DNA of 9,165 nt from Actinomycetales bacterium (GTDB taxonomy: Bacteria > Actinomycetota > Actinomycetes > Actinomycetales > Cellulomonadaceae): contig JAAZAC010000149.1 in assembly GCA_012514545.1 (NCBI GenBank), forward strand, positions 1-9,165, in the 5' to 3' direction. The position numbers were made by a program, and so were the translations under genes. Below are positions 1 to 6,269 of the stretch, piece by piece. The notes beneath the pieces were generated by a model that was given only the letters and a program-made list of their open reading frames with translations, did no database searches and had not been told where the DNA came from. Position 1 is the first letter of the stretch; each line of letters starts with the position of its first letter.

Positions 1-785
1 AGGTTCCCGGGGGCGACGACCTCCGCGTGCTGGTACACCGCCTCGGTGAGGGCCCGGGTCAGCCGGAGGAGCGTCGACTTCACCGCCCACCCGTACGCGA
101 CCTCCCGGTACGCGAGGTACCGCTCGCGCAGGTAGACGCCGTGCTCGCTCAGCACCAGCGGGGTGCCACGGGTCCACGCGGCCGCGAGCCCCACGAGGCC
201 CGCGAGCCCGTTGGACGCGCAGTGGACCAGGCGGCTCTCGGGGACCGGAGCGCCGAGTGGCCGGAGCATGTGCTCCAGCCACATCGTCACCAGGGCGGCG
301 TCGCCCAGCGGCGGCACCTTGGGGCGCGACACCCCCGGGTCGTCGGTGCCCGGCGGCCACGCCCGCCATGCGTCCGCGAGGAGCAGGACGGCGTCGTCGG
401 CGGCCAGCGCGGCGGAGAGGTCCTCCTGCTGGGCGTACTCGAACAGCGCGCGCAGGGCCTGCGTGAACTCGCGCGACGGACCACCCGGGGCGAGGGTCGC
501 CGCCAGGAAGTCCGCGTACACGGCACGGAACCGGGCGCGGGTGCGCCCCCGCGGCGGCCGGCCCGGCTGCCGGAACGACCACAGCGGGATCGTCGAGAGC
601 CGGCGGACGTTGGGGGGCAGCGGGTAGAGGGTCTTGTCCGGCACGCCCCCGGTCAGCGCCACGACCTCGATGCCCAGGTCGGGCATCGTCCGCACGATCT
701 GGTGGCACCACTCGCTGACGCCGCCACCCGAGTACGGGTAGCCGCCCTCAGTGACGAGCGTCACCTCGGTGCGGGTCTCCGGCAT
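1..785 (-). CDS. DUF3492/PelF-like family 4 glycosyltransferase, N-terminal part (3' end cut by window edge)
   Basis: An open frame starts at ATG 785-783 and runs off the left edge without a stop, giving 261 visible residues. The start is fixed by a GGGAG ribosome site five bases upstream. The N-terminus reads as a Rossmann-type strand followed by TEGGYPYSGGGVSEW (residues 12-26). Further in is a CASNGLAGLVG stretch, then SEHGVYLRER (residues 213-222). These match the conserved 'TEGxYPY..GGVSxW' and 'EHGIYxRER' motifs I know from the DUF3492 domain that precedes the GT4 catalytic domain in PelF-type enzymes. PelF is a cytosolic glycosyltransferase that uses a UDP-sugar in exopolysaccharide synthesis; that role is inferred here. 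The nucleotide-sugar-binding GT-B C-terminal half lies outside the window. No signal peptide or membrane segment is visible. It is separated from the methyltransferase gene by 181 nt and probably has its own promoter. Family assignment is good; the sugar and polymer are unknown. Confidence 0.85.
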   Translation of the reverse strand, partial: MPETRTEVTLVTEGGYPYSGGGVSEWCHQIVRTMPDLGIEVVALTGGVPDKTLYPLPPNVRRLSTIPLWSFRQPGRPPRGRTRARFRAVYADFLAATLAPGGPSREFTQALRALFEYAQQEDLSAALAADDAVLLLADAWRAWPPGTDDPGVSRPKVPPLGDAALVTMWLEHMLRPLGAPVPESRLVHCASNGLAGLVGLAAAWTRGTPLVLSEHGVYLRERYLAYREVAYGWAVKSTLLRLTRALTEAVYQHAEVVAPGN

Positions 786-790
786 CCAAG

Positions 791-795
791 CTCCC
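791..795 (-). promoter_or_regulatory. Ribosome binding site of the glycosyltransferase gene
   Basis: GGGAG on the minus strand lies five bases before the ATG at 785. It supports that start codon for a gene whose full frame is not contained in the window. Confidence 0.6.
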
Positions 796-842
796 GGGGG
801 ATATGGGGTGGGGGAAACCTTGCAAAGGATACGTTATGCCCG

Positions 843-876
843 ATTTGGGGTAGGTGGACCCCGGGTTACCCCAAAT
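843..876 (-). repeat. Perfect 10+10 bp inverted repeat in the glycosyltransferase leader
   Basis: The arms ATTTGGGGTA (843-852) and TACCCCAAAT (867-876) are exact reverse complements separated by 14 bases. The spacer contains ACCCC (858-862), which could pair instead with GGGGT (847-851), giving a mutually exclusive shorter hairpin. The repeat lies about 65 bases upstream of the glycosyltransferase ATG and just downstream of a candidate promoter. It could be an operator for a dimeric repressor or an RNA hairpin in the leader. No run of U follows on either strand, so an intrinsic terminator is unlikely. The repeat is read directly; its function is inferred. Confidence 0.6.
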
Positions 877-885
877 GAGTGACCG

Positions 886-913
886 GTTTTATGAGTTTCA
901 CCCGGTCTGTCCA
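886..913 (-). promoter_or_regulatory. Candidate sigma-70-type promoter for the glycosyltransferase gene
   Basis: On the minus strand TGGACA (913-908, five of six matches to the TTGACA -35 box) is followed after 16 bases by TAAAAC (891-886, four of six matches to TATAAT). This is the most A/T-rich patch between the two genes in an otherwise GC-rich window. Transcription would start near 879, leaving a leader of about 95 nt that includes the inverted repeat at 843-876. A 6+6 bp dyad, GACCGG (881-886) and CCGGTC (902-907), and a direct repeat of ATGAGT (875-880 and 891-896 on the plus strand) overlap these elements. Position and composition fit, but the match is by eye only. Confidence 0.3.
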
Positions 914-966
914 CAGGCTGGAAGGACCCCCTGGGCGCCCGCGCCGGAGGGTGCGCCGACGGGCCG

Positions 967-1896
967 TCAGGCGGTGCGCGCGACGACGGCGAGCCACTCG
1001 CCGTCGTCGGTGACGGGGTCCCCGGCGAGGGAGCCGGAGACCTCCTCGACGGCGAAGCCCGCCGCCGTCAGCACGGCCGTCAGCGACTCCGGCGTGTGGT
1101 CGTGGAACCACATCCGGTACGTCGTCACCCGGCCGCCGCCCCCGTCGGCGCCGGCGTCGACGACGACGTACTGGTCGCACGCGACCTGGGTGCCGTCCGG
1201 CCCGGGGGTGACGAAGCGCTCCTCGAGCACCAGGTGCGGCCCGGGGCGCCAGAAGCCGCCCGGCGAGGCCTCCCAGCGGCGGCCCCTCGGCGGGTGGTGC
1301 CGGGGCCGCGACGCGTCGAACACGAACGCCCCGCCCGGCACCAGCGCCCGCCGCACGCGCGCGAGGAGGTCGTCGCGCACCTCGGGCGCGAACGTCGACA
1401 TCTCCCCGTAGGACTGCAGCACGACGTCGTAGCGGGCGACGTCGGCGAGCTCGCGGAAGTCCGCGCGGCGGTAGTCGATCTCCAGCCCCTCGGCCGCGGC
1501 GGCGCGGCGCGCGTGGTCGAGGGAGGAGGCGCTGAGGTCGACCCCGGTCACCCGGCAGCCGAGCCGCGCCAGGCGGACGGCGAGGAGCCCCGGCCCGCAG
1601 CCGAGGTCGAGCACCCGGACACCCGGCCCGGCCAGCCCGCGCGCGGCCAGGGCCGCCACGGCGCGGTCGAGCTCGGCCCCCGGCCGGCTCGCCGCCGGCA
1701 CCGTCTCGTCGAGGTGCGCGGCGAGCAGCCCGACGGCGATGTGCGGGTCGTCCCAGAACGGCGCCTCGCTCGGCTCGAACGGGGCAGGCGGACGGCACGC
1801 CGCGACGGCCCGCGCGAGCAGCGCCGCCACGCCCTCGGGAGGCGACGCAGCGTCCCCCGGCGGCGCACCGGCCACCGGGGGACGCCCGTCGGCCAC
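967..1896 (-). CDS. Class I SAM-dependent methyltransferase, substrate unknown
   Basis: This 309-residue protein has a GTG start at 1896, a single base after the pntB stop, so translation is probably coupled to pntB. The S-adenosylmethionine-binding fold is clear. VLDLGCGPG (residues 95-103) is motif I, VTGVD ending at D120 is the acidic ribose-binding position, and RADF near 144-147 follows. YDVVLQSYGEM (156-166) and LVPGGAFVFD (185-194) are the later strands. The lead-in FWDDPHIAVGLLAAHL plus AASR (residues 47-71), a downstream GFWRPGPHLVLEE, then DQYVVVD and a YRMWFHDHTPESL block all occur. I recall this layout from a widespread uncharacterised bacterial methyltransferase family of about 250 residues. 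The extra length is a Pro/Ala-rich N-terminus of about 25 residues. No membrane segment is seen. The substrate cannot be inferred from motifs, and a link to transhydrogenase function rests on gene order only. Confidence 0.88.
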   Translation of the reverse strand: MADGRPPVAGAPPGDAASPPEGVAALLARAVAACRPPAPFEPSEAPFWDDPHIAVGLLAAHLDETVPAASRPGAELDRAVAALAARGLAGPGVRVLDLGCGPGLLAVRLARLGCRVTGVDLSASSLDHARRAAAAEGLEIDYRRADFRELADVARYDVVLQSYGEMSTFAPEVRDDLLARVRRALVPGGAFVFDASRPRHHPPRGRRWEASPGGFWRPGPHLVLEERFVTPGPDGTQVACDQYVVVDAGADGGGGRVTTYRMWFHDHTPESLTAVLTAAGFAVEEVSGSLAGDPVTDDGEWLAVVARTA

Positions 1897-1897
1897 G

Positions 1898-3307
1898 TCA
1901 GGCAGCGGCGCCCTCGCGGACCCGCAGCGCGGTGAGGATGGCCTCGACCTGGACCTTGGCGTCGCCGAACAGCATCGCCGTGTTCTCCTTGAAGAACAGC
2001 GGGTTCTGCACGCCGGCGTAGCCAGTCGCCATCGAGCGCTTGAAGACGATCGTCTGCTTGGCCTTCCAGACCTCCAGCACCGGCATCCCGGCGATGGGCG
2101 AGTCGGGGTCGTCCAGCGCGGACGGGTTGACGACGTCGTTCGCGCCGATGACGAGCACGACGTCCGTCTCCGGGAAGTCGTCGTTGATCTCGTCCATCTC
2201 GAGGACGATGTCGTACGGCACCTTCGCCTCGGCGAGCAGCACGTTCATGTGGCCGGGCAGGCGGCCCGCCACCGGGTGCACGCCGAACCGCACCTCGATG
2301 CCCTGGGCGCGCAGGAGTGCCACGAGCTCGGCGACCGGGTACTGGGCCTTGGCGACCGCCATCCCGTAGCCGGGGACGATGATCACCGACCGCGACGTCG
2401 CGAGCATCTCGGCGACCTCCGGCGCGTGCACCTCGCGGTGCTCCCCCTGGTAGGCGTCGCCGCCGACGACGGATCCGCCGTCCGCGCCGAACCCGCCGAG
2501 GATGACGCTCATGAACGCGCGGTTCATGGCCTTGCACATGATGTAGGAGAGGATCGCACCGGAGGAGCCGACGAGGGCGCCGGTGATGATGAGCAGGTCG
2601 TTGCTCAGCATGAGGCCGGCCGCGGCCGCGGCCCACCCGGAGTACGAGTTCAGCATCGACACGACGACGGGCATGTCGCCGCCGCCGATGGCCGCGACGA
2701 GGTGCCAGCCGAGCGCGAGGGCCAGGCCGGTCATGACCGCCAGCGGCACGAGCGCGTTGGCCGCGATGAACCAGGCCATGAGGCCGAGCGAGACGATGAT
2801 GATCGCCAGGTTGATCGCGTGCCGGCCGGGGATCGTCAGCGGGGCCGACTTCATCTTCGCGGACAGCTTGAGGTAGGCGACGATCGAGCCGGTGAACGTC
2901 ACCGCGCCGATGAAGACGCCGAGGAACACCTCGATCTGGTGGACCGCGTCGACCTCCGCGGTCATGTACGAGTTGTAGCCGACGAGCACGGCGGCGATGC
3001 CGACGAAGCTGTGCAGGATCGCGATGAGCTCCGGCATCTGGGTCATCTCGACCGTGCGCGCCCGCCAGGTGCCGGCGGTGGCGCCGATGCCGAACACGAG
3101 CGCGATGAGGATCGCCGTGACCCACACCTGCCGCTCGCTGAGGTCGAGGGCGAGGATGACCGTCGCGACGAGGGCCAGCACCATGCCGACCATGCCGAGG
3201 ACGTTCCCGCGCCGCGCGGTCTCCTGCTTGGAGAGCCCGGCGAGCGAGAGGACGAACAGGACCGCGGCGACGACGTAGGTCGCCTGGGCGAGCGAGATGA
3301 GGGTCAT
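1898..3307 (-). CDS. pntB: NAD(P) transhydrogenase subunit beta
   Basis: PntB is the membrane and NADP(H)-binding subunit of proton-translocating transhydrogenase. With PntA it couples proton entry to hydride transfer from NADH to NADP+, supplying NADPH. The 469-residue length is close to the E. coli protein (about 462). Residues 1-265 are a series of hydrophobic helices (domain II). They include MPELIAILHSF with H99, equivalent to the conserved proton-channel histidine, and DMPVVVSMLNSYSGW with D211 and N220. The soluble domain III follows a loop near 270-300. It contains VPGYGMAVAKAQ (311-322), HPVAGRLPGHMNVLLAE (344-360), GANDVVNPSA (388-397) and KRSMATGYAGVQNPLFF, all NADP-binding signatures. 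The start is ATG 3307-3305, sharing one base with the pntA stop (TGATG). The frame stays open far upstream, but that extension overlaps pntA and is not coding. The methyltransferase gene follows one base after the stop. Confidence 0.97.
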   Translation of the reverse strand: MTLISLAQATYVVAAVLFVLSLAGLSKQETARRGNVLGMVGMVLALVATVILALDLSERQVWVTAILIALVFGIGATAGTWRARTVEMTQMPELIAILHSFVGIAAVLVGYNSYMTAEVDAVHQIEVFLGVFIGAVTFTGSIVAYLKLSAKMKSAPLTIPGRHAINLAIIIVSLGLMAWFIAANALVPLAVMTGLALALGWHLVAAIGGGDMPVVVSMLNSYSGWAAAAAGLMLSNDLLIITGALVGSSGAILSYIMCKAMNRAFMSVILGGFGADGGSVVGGDAYQGEHREVHAPEVAEMLATSRSVIIVPGYGMAVAKAQYPVAELVALLRAQGIEVRFGVHPVAGRLPGHMNVLLAEAKVPYDIVLEMDEINDDFPETDVVLVIGANDVVNPSALDDPDSPIAGMPVLEVWKAKQTIVFKRSMATGYAGVQNPLFFKENTAMLFGDAKVQVEAILTALRVREGAAA

Positions 3308-4857
3308 CACACGTCCTTCCGGAACATGCCGAGCATCCGGTAGGTGACGAGGAAGCCACCGAAGATGTTGATGCTCGCCACCGCGGCGGCGACGAAGGCG
3401 ACGGTGGAGACCACCGGGTCCGCGGAGCCGATCTGCAGGAGGGCGCCGACGAGGATGATCCCGGAGATCGCGTTGGTCTGGGACATCAGCGGCGTGTGCA
3501 GCGCGTGGTTGACGTTCGAGATCACGTAGAACCCGACGATCACCGCGAGCGCGAACACCGTCAGGTGCGCGACGGTGGCGGACGGGCTGAACGTCAGCGC
3601 GAGGAGCGAGGCGACGGCGCCGATGCCGTAGAGCACCTGGCGGCGCCGGGCCTTGCGGCGGGCGGCCTCGGCGGCGGCCCGCGCGCGCTCCTCGACGTCG
3701 ACCTGCGGCGCCTGCTGCGGGGCCGGCGCCGCGGACACGGCGACTGGCGGCGGCGGCCACAGCACCTCGCCGTCGTGCGCGACGGTCATGCCGCGCACCA
3801 CCGGGTCCTCGAGGTCGAGGGTGACCTCGCCGTTCTTCTCCGGGGTGAGCAGCGTCAGCAGGTGGACGATGTTCGTGCCGAACAGCTGCGACGTGTGCCG
3901 CGGCATCCGGCTCGTCAGGTCGGTCCAGCCGATGATCGTCACGCCGTTGTCGGTGACGATCTTCTCGCCCGGCACGGTGAGCTCGCAGTTGCCGCCGCCG
4001 GGGGCCCCGAGGTCGACGATGACGCTGCCCGGCCGCATCGAGGCGACCATCTCCTTGGTGATGGTCGTCGGCGCCTTCCCGCGCACGAGCGCCGTCGTGA
4101 CGATGACGTCCGCCCGCTTGGCCTCGGCCGCGTAGACGCGCATCGCGGCGGCCTGCTGCTCCTCGGTGAGCGGCTTGGCGTAGCCGTCCTCGCTGACCTC
4201 CTGCTGCGCCTCCGGCGCGGCCACGAAGGTCCCGCCCATGGACTCGATCTGCTCGGCGACCTCGGGCCGCACGTCGAACGCCCGCACCTGGGCGCCCAGG
4301 CTGCTCGCGGCGCCGATCGCGGCGAGGCCGGCCACGCCCGCGCCGATGACGAACACCGTCGCAGGGGCGGTCTTGCCGGCGGCCGTGACCTGGCCGGCGA
4401 ACATGCCGCCGTACTCCTCGGCGGCCTCGATGACGGCGCGGTAGCCGGCGACGTTGGACAGCGTGCTCAGCACGTCGAGCGCCTGCGCCCGCGAGATCCG
4501 GGGCACCGCGTCGAGGGCGAGGGCCGTGACGCCCTTCTTCGCCAGCTTCTCGACGAGGTCCTCGTTCGCCTGCGGGGCCAGCATCGCGATCAGCACGGCG
4601 CCCTTGCGCAGGCGGCGCAGGTTCGCGGCGTCCGGCGTGTTCACGCACGTGACGACGTCGGCGGCCCAGACCTTCGCTGCGGTCCCGACCGTCGCGCCCG
4701 CCTCGGCGTACGCGTCGTCCGGGAAGCTGGCCTGGACCCCTGCGCCGGCCTCGACGACGACGTCGTACCCGAGCTTCGTGAGCTGGGCGACGGTCGTGGG
4801 GCTCGCGGCGACCAGGCGCTCGCCCGGCCGCGTCTCGCGGGGAATTCCAATGATCAT
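3307..4857 (-). CDS. pntA: NAD(P) transhydrogenase subunit alpha (NAD-binding domain plus membrane helices)
   Basis: PntA binds NAD(H) and donates hydride to NADP+ on PntB. The protein has 516 residues, close to E. coli PntA (about 510). IGIPRETRPGERLVA at the start is the family signature. PRISRAQALD (119-128) supplies R120, Q125 and D128, matching the RQD-loop triad R127/Q132/D135 of the Rhodospirillum rubrum enzyme. GAGVAG (172-177) is the dinucleotide-binding loop and VDLGAPGGGNCE lies near 281-292. Residues 368-406 form a linker, first Pro/Ala-rich and then strongly charged (EERARAAAEAARRKARRRQ). About four membrane helices follow (roughly 408-423, 429-446, 463-478 and 484-505). This is the fused two-subunit arrangement, not the split PntAA/PntAB form. 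The start at 4857 is chosen over an in-frame ATG at 4899 because AGGAGA lies just upstream and homologues begin at MIIGIPRE. The stop shares one base with the pntB start. Confidence 0.97.
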   Translation of the reverse strand: MIIGIPRETRPGERLVAASPTTVAQLTKLGYDVVVEAGAGVQASFPDDAYAEAGATVGTAAKVWAADVVTCVNTPDAANLRRLRKGAVLIAMLAPQANEDLVEKLAKKGVTALALDAVPRISRAQALDVLSTLSNVAGYRAVIEAAEEYGGMFAGQVTAAGKTAPATVFVIGAGVAGLAAIGAASSLGAQVRAFDVRPEVAEQIESMGGTFVAAPEAQQEVSEDGYAKPLTEEQQAAAMRVYAAEAKRADVIVTTALVRGKAPTTITKEMVASMRPGSVIVDLGAPGGGNCELTVPGEKIVTDNGVTIIGWTDLTSRMPRHTSQLFGTNIVHLLTLLTPEKNGEVTLDLEDPVVRGMTVAHDGEVLWPPPPVAVSAAPAPQQAPQVDVEERARAAAEAARRKARRRQVLYGIGAVASLLALTFSPSATVAHLTVFALAVIVGFYVISNVNHALHTPLMSQTNAISGIILVGALLQIGSADPVVSTVAFVAAAVASINIFGGFLVTYRMLGMFRKDV

Positions 4858-4945
4858 GGGGTGTTCTCCTCGTCCGGGCGGCGTCATCGACACCCTCACA
4901 GGACGTTAACGGCGCGCACCGGCCGTCTCCTCGGGACCTTGGGCC
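4858..4945 (-). promoter_or_regulatory. 88-nt mazG-pntA intergenic region, possible promoter or weak hairpin
   Basis: This gap is the longest within the mfd-to-methyltransferase run and could carry a separate pntAB promoter. I find no convincing -35/-10 pair. The only A/T-rich element is GTTAAC (4905-4910), and TTAACG (4909-4904) as a -35 has no good -10 partner at 16-18 bases. A short dyad, ACGGC (4909-4913) and GCCGT (4922-4926) with an 8-base loop, lies soon after the mazG stop but lacks a U run. Read-through from mazG is equally possible. Confidence 0.2.
4864..4870 (-). promoter_or_regulatory. Strong ribosome binding site that decides the pntA start
   Basis: AGGAGAA on the minus strand ends six bases before the ATG at 4857. 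It favours this start over the in-frame ATG 14 codons upstream at 4899 and places that extra stretch in the untranslated leader. Confidence 0.8.
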
Positions 4946-5743
4946 TCAATCGTCGGATGAGTCGGCCTCGGCCGCGCGCAGGGCCGCCTCGAGCTCGCGC
5001 ACGGCCGCGCGCAGCTCGGCCTCCGCGTCGAGCCCCGCGGCCTGCGCCTCGAGGGCGAGCGCGAGGAGCCGCCGCCCCACGCCCCCGCCGGCGCCCGGCT
5101 CGGCGGTCAGGCGCCCCGCGACGGCGTCGACGGGCAGGCCCGCCCGGCGGCCGCGGCCCGCGACCTTCTCGGCGCGGGCGAGCGCGGGCATCGCGTGCGG
5201 GATCCCGTCGAGGGCCGACGCGCGGCCCTTCTCCACCCGCTTCGCCTCGTCCCAGCGCCGGTGCAGGTCGCCCCCGTCGGCCGGCTCCCCCGCGCCGGCC
5301 CCGGCGCCCGCGGCCCCGTTCGTGGCCTCGGTCGCCTCGTCGGTCGCGCCCTCCGTCGCCTGGTCGCCGAACACGTGCGGGTGGCGCCGGCGCAGCTTGG
5401 CCGCGATGCCGGCCGCGACGTCCTCGATGTCGAAGGGGTCGGTGGGGTGCTCGGTCGCCAGGCGCGCGTGGAACACGACCTGCAGCAGCAGGTCGCCGAG
5501 CTCCTCGCGCAGCGCGTCGCGGTCGCCCGACTCGACCGCCTCGACGACCTCGTAGACCTCCTCGAGGGCGTACGGCAGCAGCGAGGCGTGCGTCTGCTGG
5601 GCGTCCCACGGGCACCCGCCCGGGGAGCGCAGGCGGTCCATGACCGCCACGAGGTCGTCGAACGCCGTGGTCCGCCGCGCGGCGCCCGGGGTCGCGGCGC
5701 CCGGCGCGCCGTCCCCCGGCGCCCCGGAGCCCGGCGCCGTCAC
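4946..5743 (-). CDS. mazG: MazG nucleoside triphosphate pyrophosphohydrolase
   Basis: MazG hydrolyses NTPs and dNTPs, including damaged ones, to the monophosphate and pyrophosphate, and so cleans the nucleotide pool. The protein has 265 residues, close to E. coli MazG (about 263). The first MazG repeat is intact: LVAVMDRLRSPGGCPWDAQQTHASL (31-55) leads into E61-E62-x-x-E65, and then E81-x-x-D84 in REELGDLLLQVVFHA. These are the magnesium-binding acidic residues of the family. A low-complexity spacer of Glu/Ala/Thr then Gly/Ala (about 128-158) is followed by the linker WDEAKRVEKGRASALDGIP and PALARAEKVAGR (about 164-197). The second repeat is reduced: its first acidic helix is replaced by a short Gly-rich stretch (213-224), so catalysis must rely on the first repeat. 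The GTG start overlaps the lipoprotein stop by four bases (GTGA), implying coupled translation. A later start at the Met of MDRLRSPGG would remove a disordered N-terminus of about 34 residues. Confidence 0.93.
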   Translation of the reverse strand: MTAPGSGAPGDGAPGAATPGAARRTTAFDDLVAVMDRLRSPGGCPWDAQQTHASLLPYALEEVYEVVEAVESGDRDALREELGDLLLQVVFHARLATEHPTDPFDIEDVAAGIAAKLRRRHPHVFGDQATEGATDEATEATNGAAGAGAGAGEPADGGDLHRRWDEAKRVEKGRASALDGIPHAMPALARAEKVAGRGRRAGLPVDAVAGRLTAEPGAGGGVGRRLLALALEAQAAGLDAEAELRAAVRELEAALRAAEADSSDD

Positions 5744-6264
5744 TCCCCCGCCGACGGGGCGACGATCCACGCCCGCTCGGGCTGCGCGATGCGCCCGCTC
5801 TGGCCGTCGTACACGCCGTACCGCGGGTTGACGGTCACCGGGACCTCGGCGAGCGCCCGGGTGAAGTCCGCGGCGATCGTCTCGTCGCCCTGCTCCGCGA
5901 GCTGCTGACCGGCGACCTGGAGCCGGGCGATCGCGAGCGACTCCCGCCCCCAGTCGGCGGGCTCGGCGCCGGCCTGCTCGGCGAGCGTGTCGAGGAAGAC
6001 GCGCGCCTGGTCCTCGGTGACGACGACGCCGTGCGCCTCGGTCACCGCCAGCCCGATCTCCGACTGGACGATCGCGGAGAGCACCGCGTCCGGCGAGGAG
6101 TTCGCGAGGTACGGCCCGAGCTCGTCGGCCGCCCGCGCGACCTGCGCGTCGGTGAACGTGCGCCCGTCGACCACGGCCGCCGTCCCCGGCTGCCCCGCGC
6201 ACCCGGCGAGCAGCGCCGTCCCCAGCGCCACCGCCGCCACCGTCATCGCCCTGCGAACCCTCAC
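5740..6264 (-). CDS. SurA N-terminal-domain-like lipoprotein without a PPIase domain
   Basis: This is a 174-residue exported lipoprotein. MRVRR forms a basic n-region, a hydrophobic segment runs through residue 18, and the lipobox is L19-A20-G21-C22, so Cys22 should be lipidated. The following AAVVDGRTFTDAQVARAADEL resembles the start of SurA/PrsA-type chaperone domains, and the rest is predicted helical. There is no parvulin prolyl-isomerase domain, so it is at most a chaperone-like module on the outer face of the membrane. A lipoprotein of this kind between mfd and mazG is a recurring actinobacterial arrangement as I recall it; its role is not established. The GTG start at 6264 is supported by the strong GAGGAGGGA site immediately upstream and by the basic n-region. 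An internal Met at residue 7 would lose these. The mfd stop lies within the ribosome site, and the 3' end overlaps mazG by four bases. Confidence 0.88.
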   Translation of the reverse strand: MRVRRAMTVAAVALGTALLAGCAGQPGTAAVVDGRTFTDAQVARAADELGPYLANSSPDAVLSAIVQSEIGLAVTEAHGVVVTEDQARVFLDTLAEQAGAEPADWGRESLAIARLQVAGQQLAEQGDETIAADFTRALAEVPVTVNPRYGVYDGQSGRIAQPERAWIVAPSAGE

Positions 6265-6269
6265 GCGCG

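Noticed and set aside
27..878. Open plus-strand frame of 283 codons across the left end
   Set aside because: It is antisense to the glycosyltransferase. Its translation is Arg/Pro/Gly-rich with no recognisable motif, while the minus frame encodes clear DUF3492 motifs.
900..966. Possible intrinsic terminator after the methyltransferase gene
   Set aside because: GC-rich self-complementary bits (for example GGGCGCCC) are present, but there is no stable stem followed by a U run on the minus strand. Such bits are expected by chance at this GC content.
786..966. Flagellar-type sigma factor promoter in front of the glycosyltransferase
   Set aside because: CTCA-like elements occur twice, but no CCGAT-type -10 follows at the right distance on the minus strand.
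1548..3359. Long minus-strand frame of 603 codons spanning pntB and the methyltransferase
   Set aside because: It is an out-of-frame shadow in GC-rich DNA. The translation is Arg/Ala/Pro-rich and overlaps two genes with strong family matches.
3308..4648. Upstream in-frame extension of pntB (open to 4648)
   Set aside because: The extension lies over pntA in another frame and has no transhydrogenase-like sequence. The pntB family start coincides with the ATG at 3307 overlapping the pntA stop.
3496..5643. Plus-strand frame of 715 codons opposite pntA and mazG
   Set aside because: Arg/His/Pro-rich composition, no domain motif, and fully antisense to well-identified genes. This is typical of a shadow frame at this GC content.
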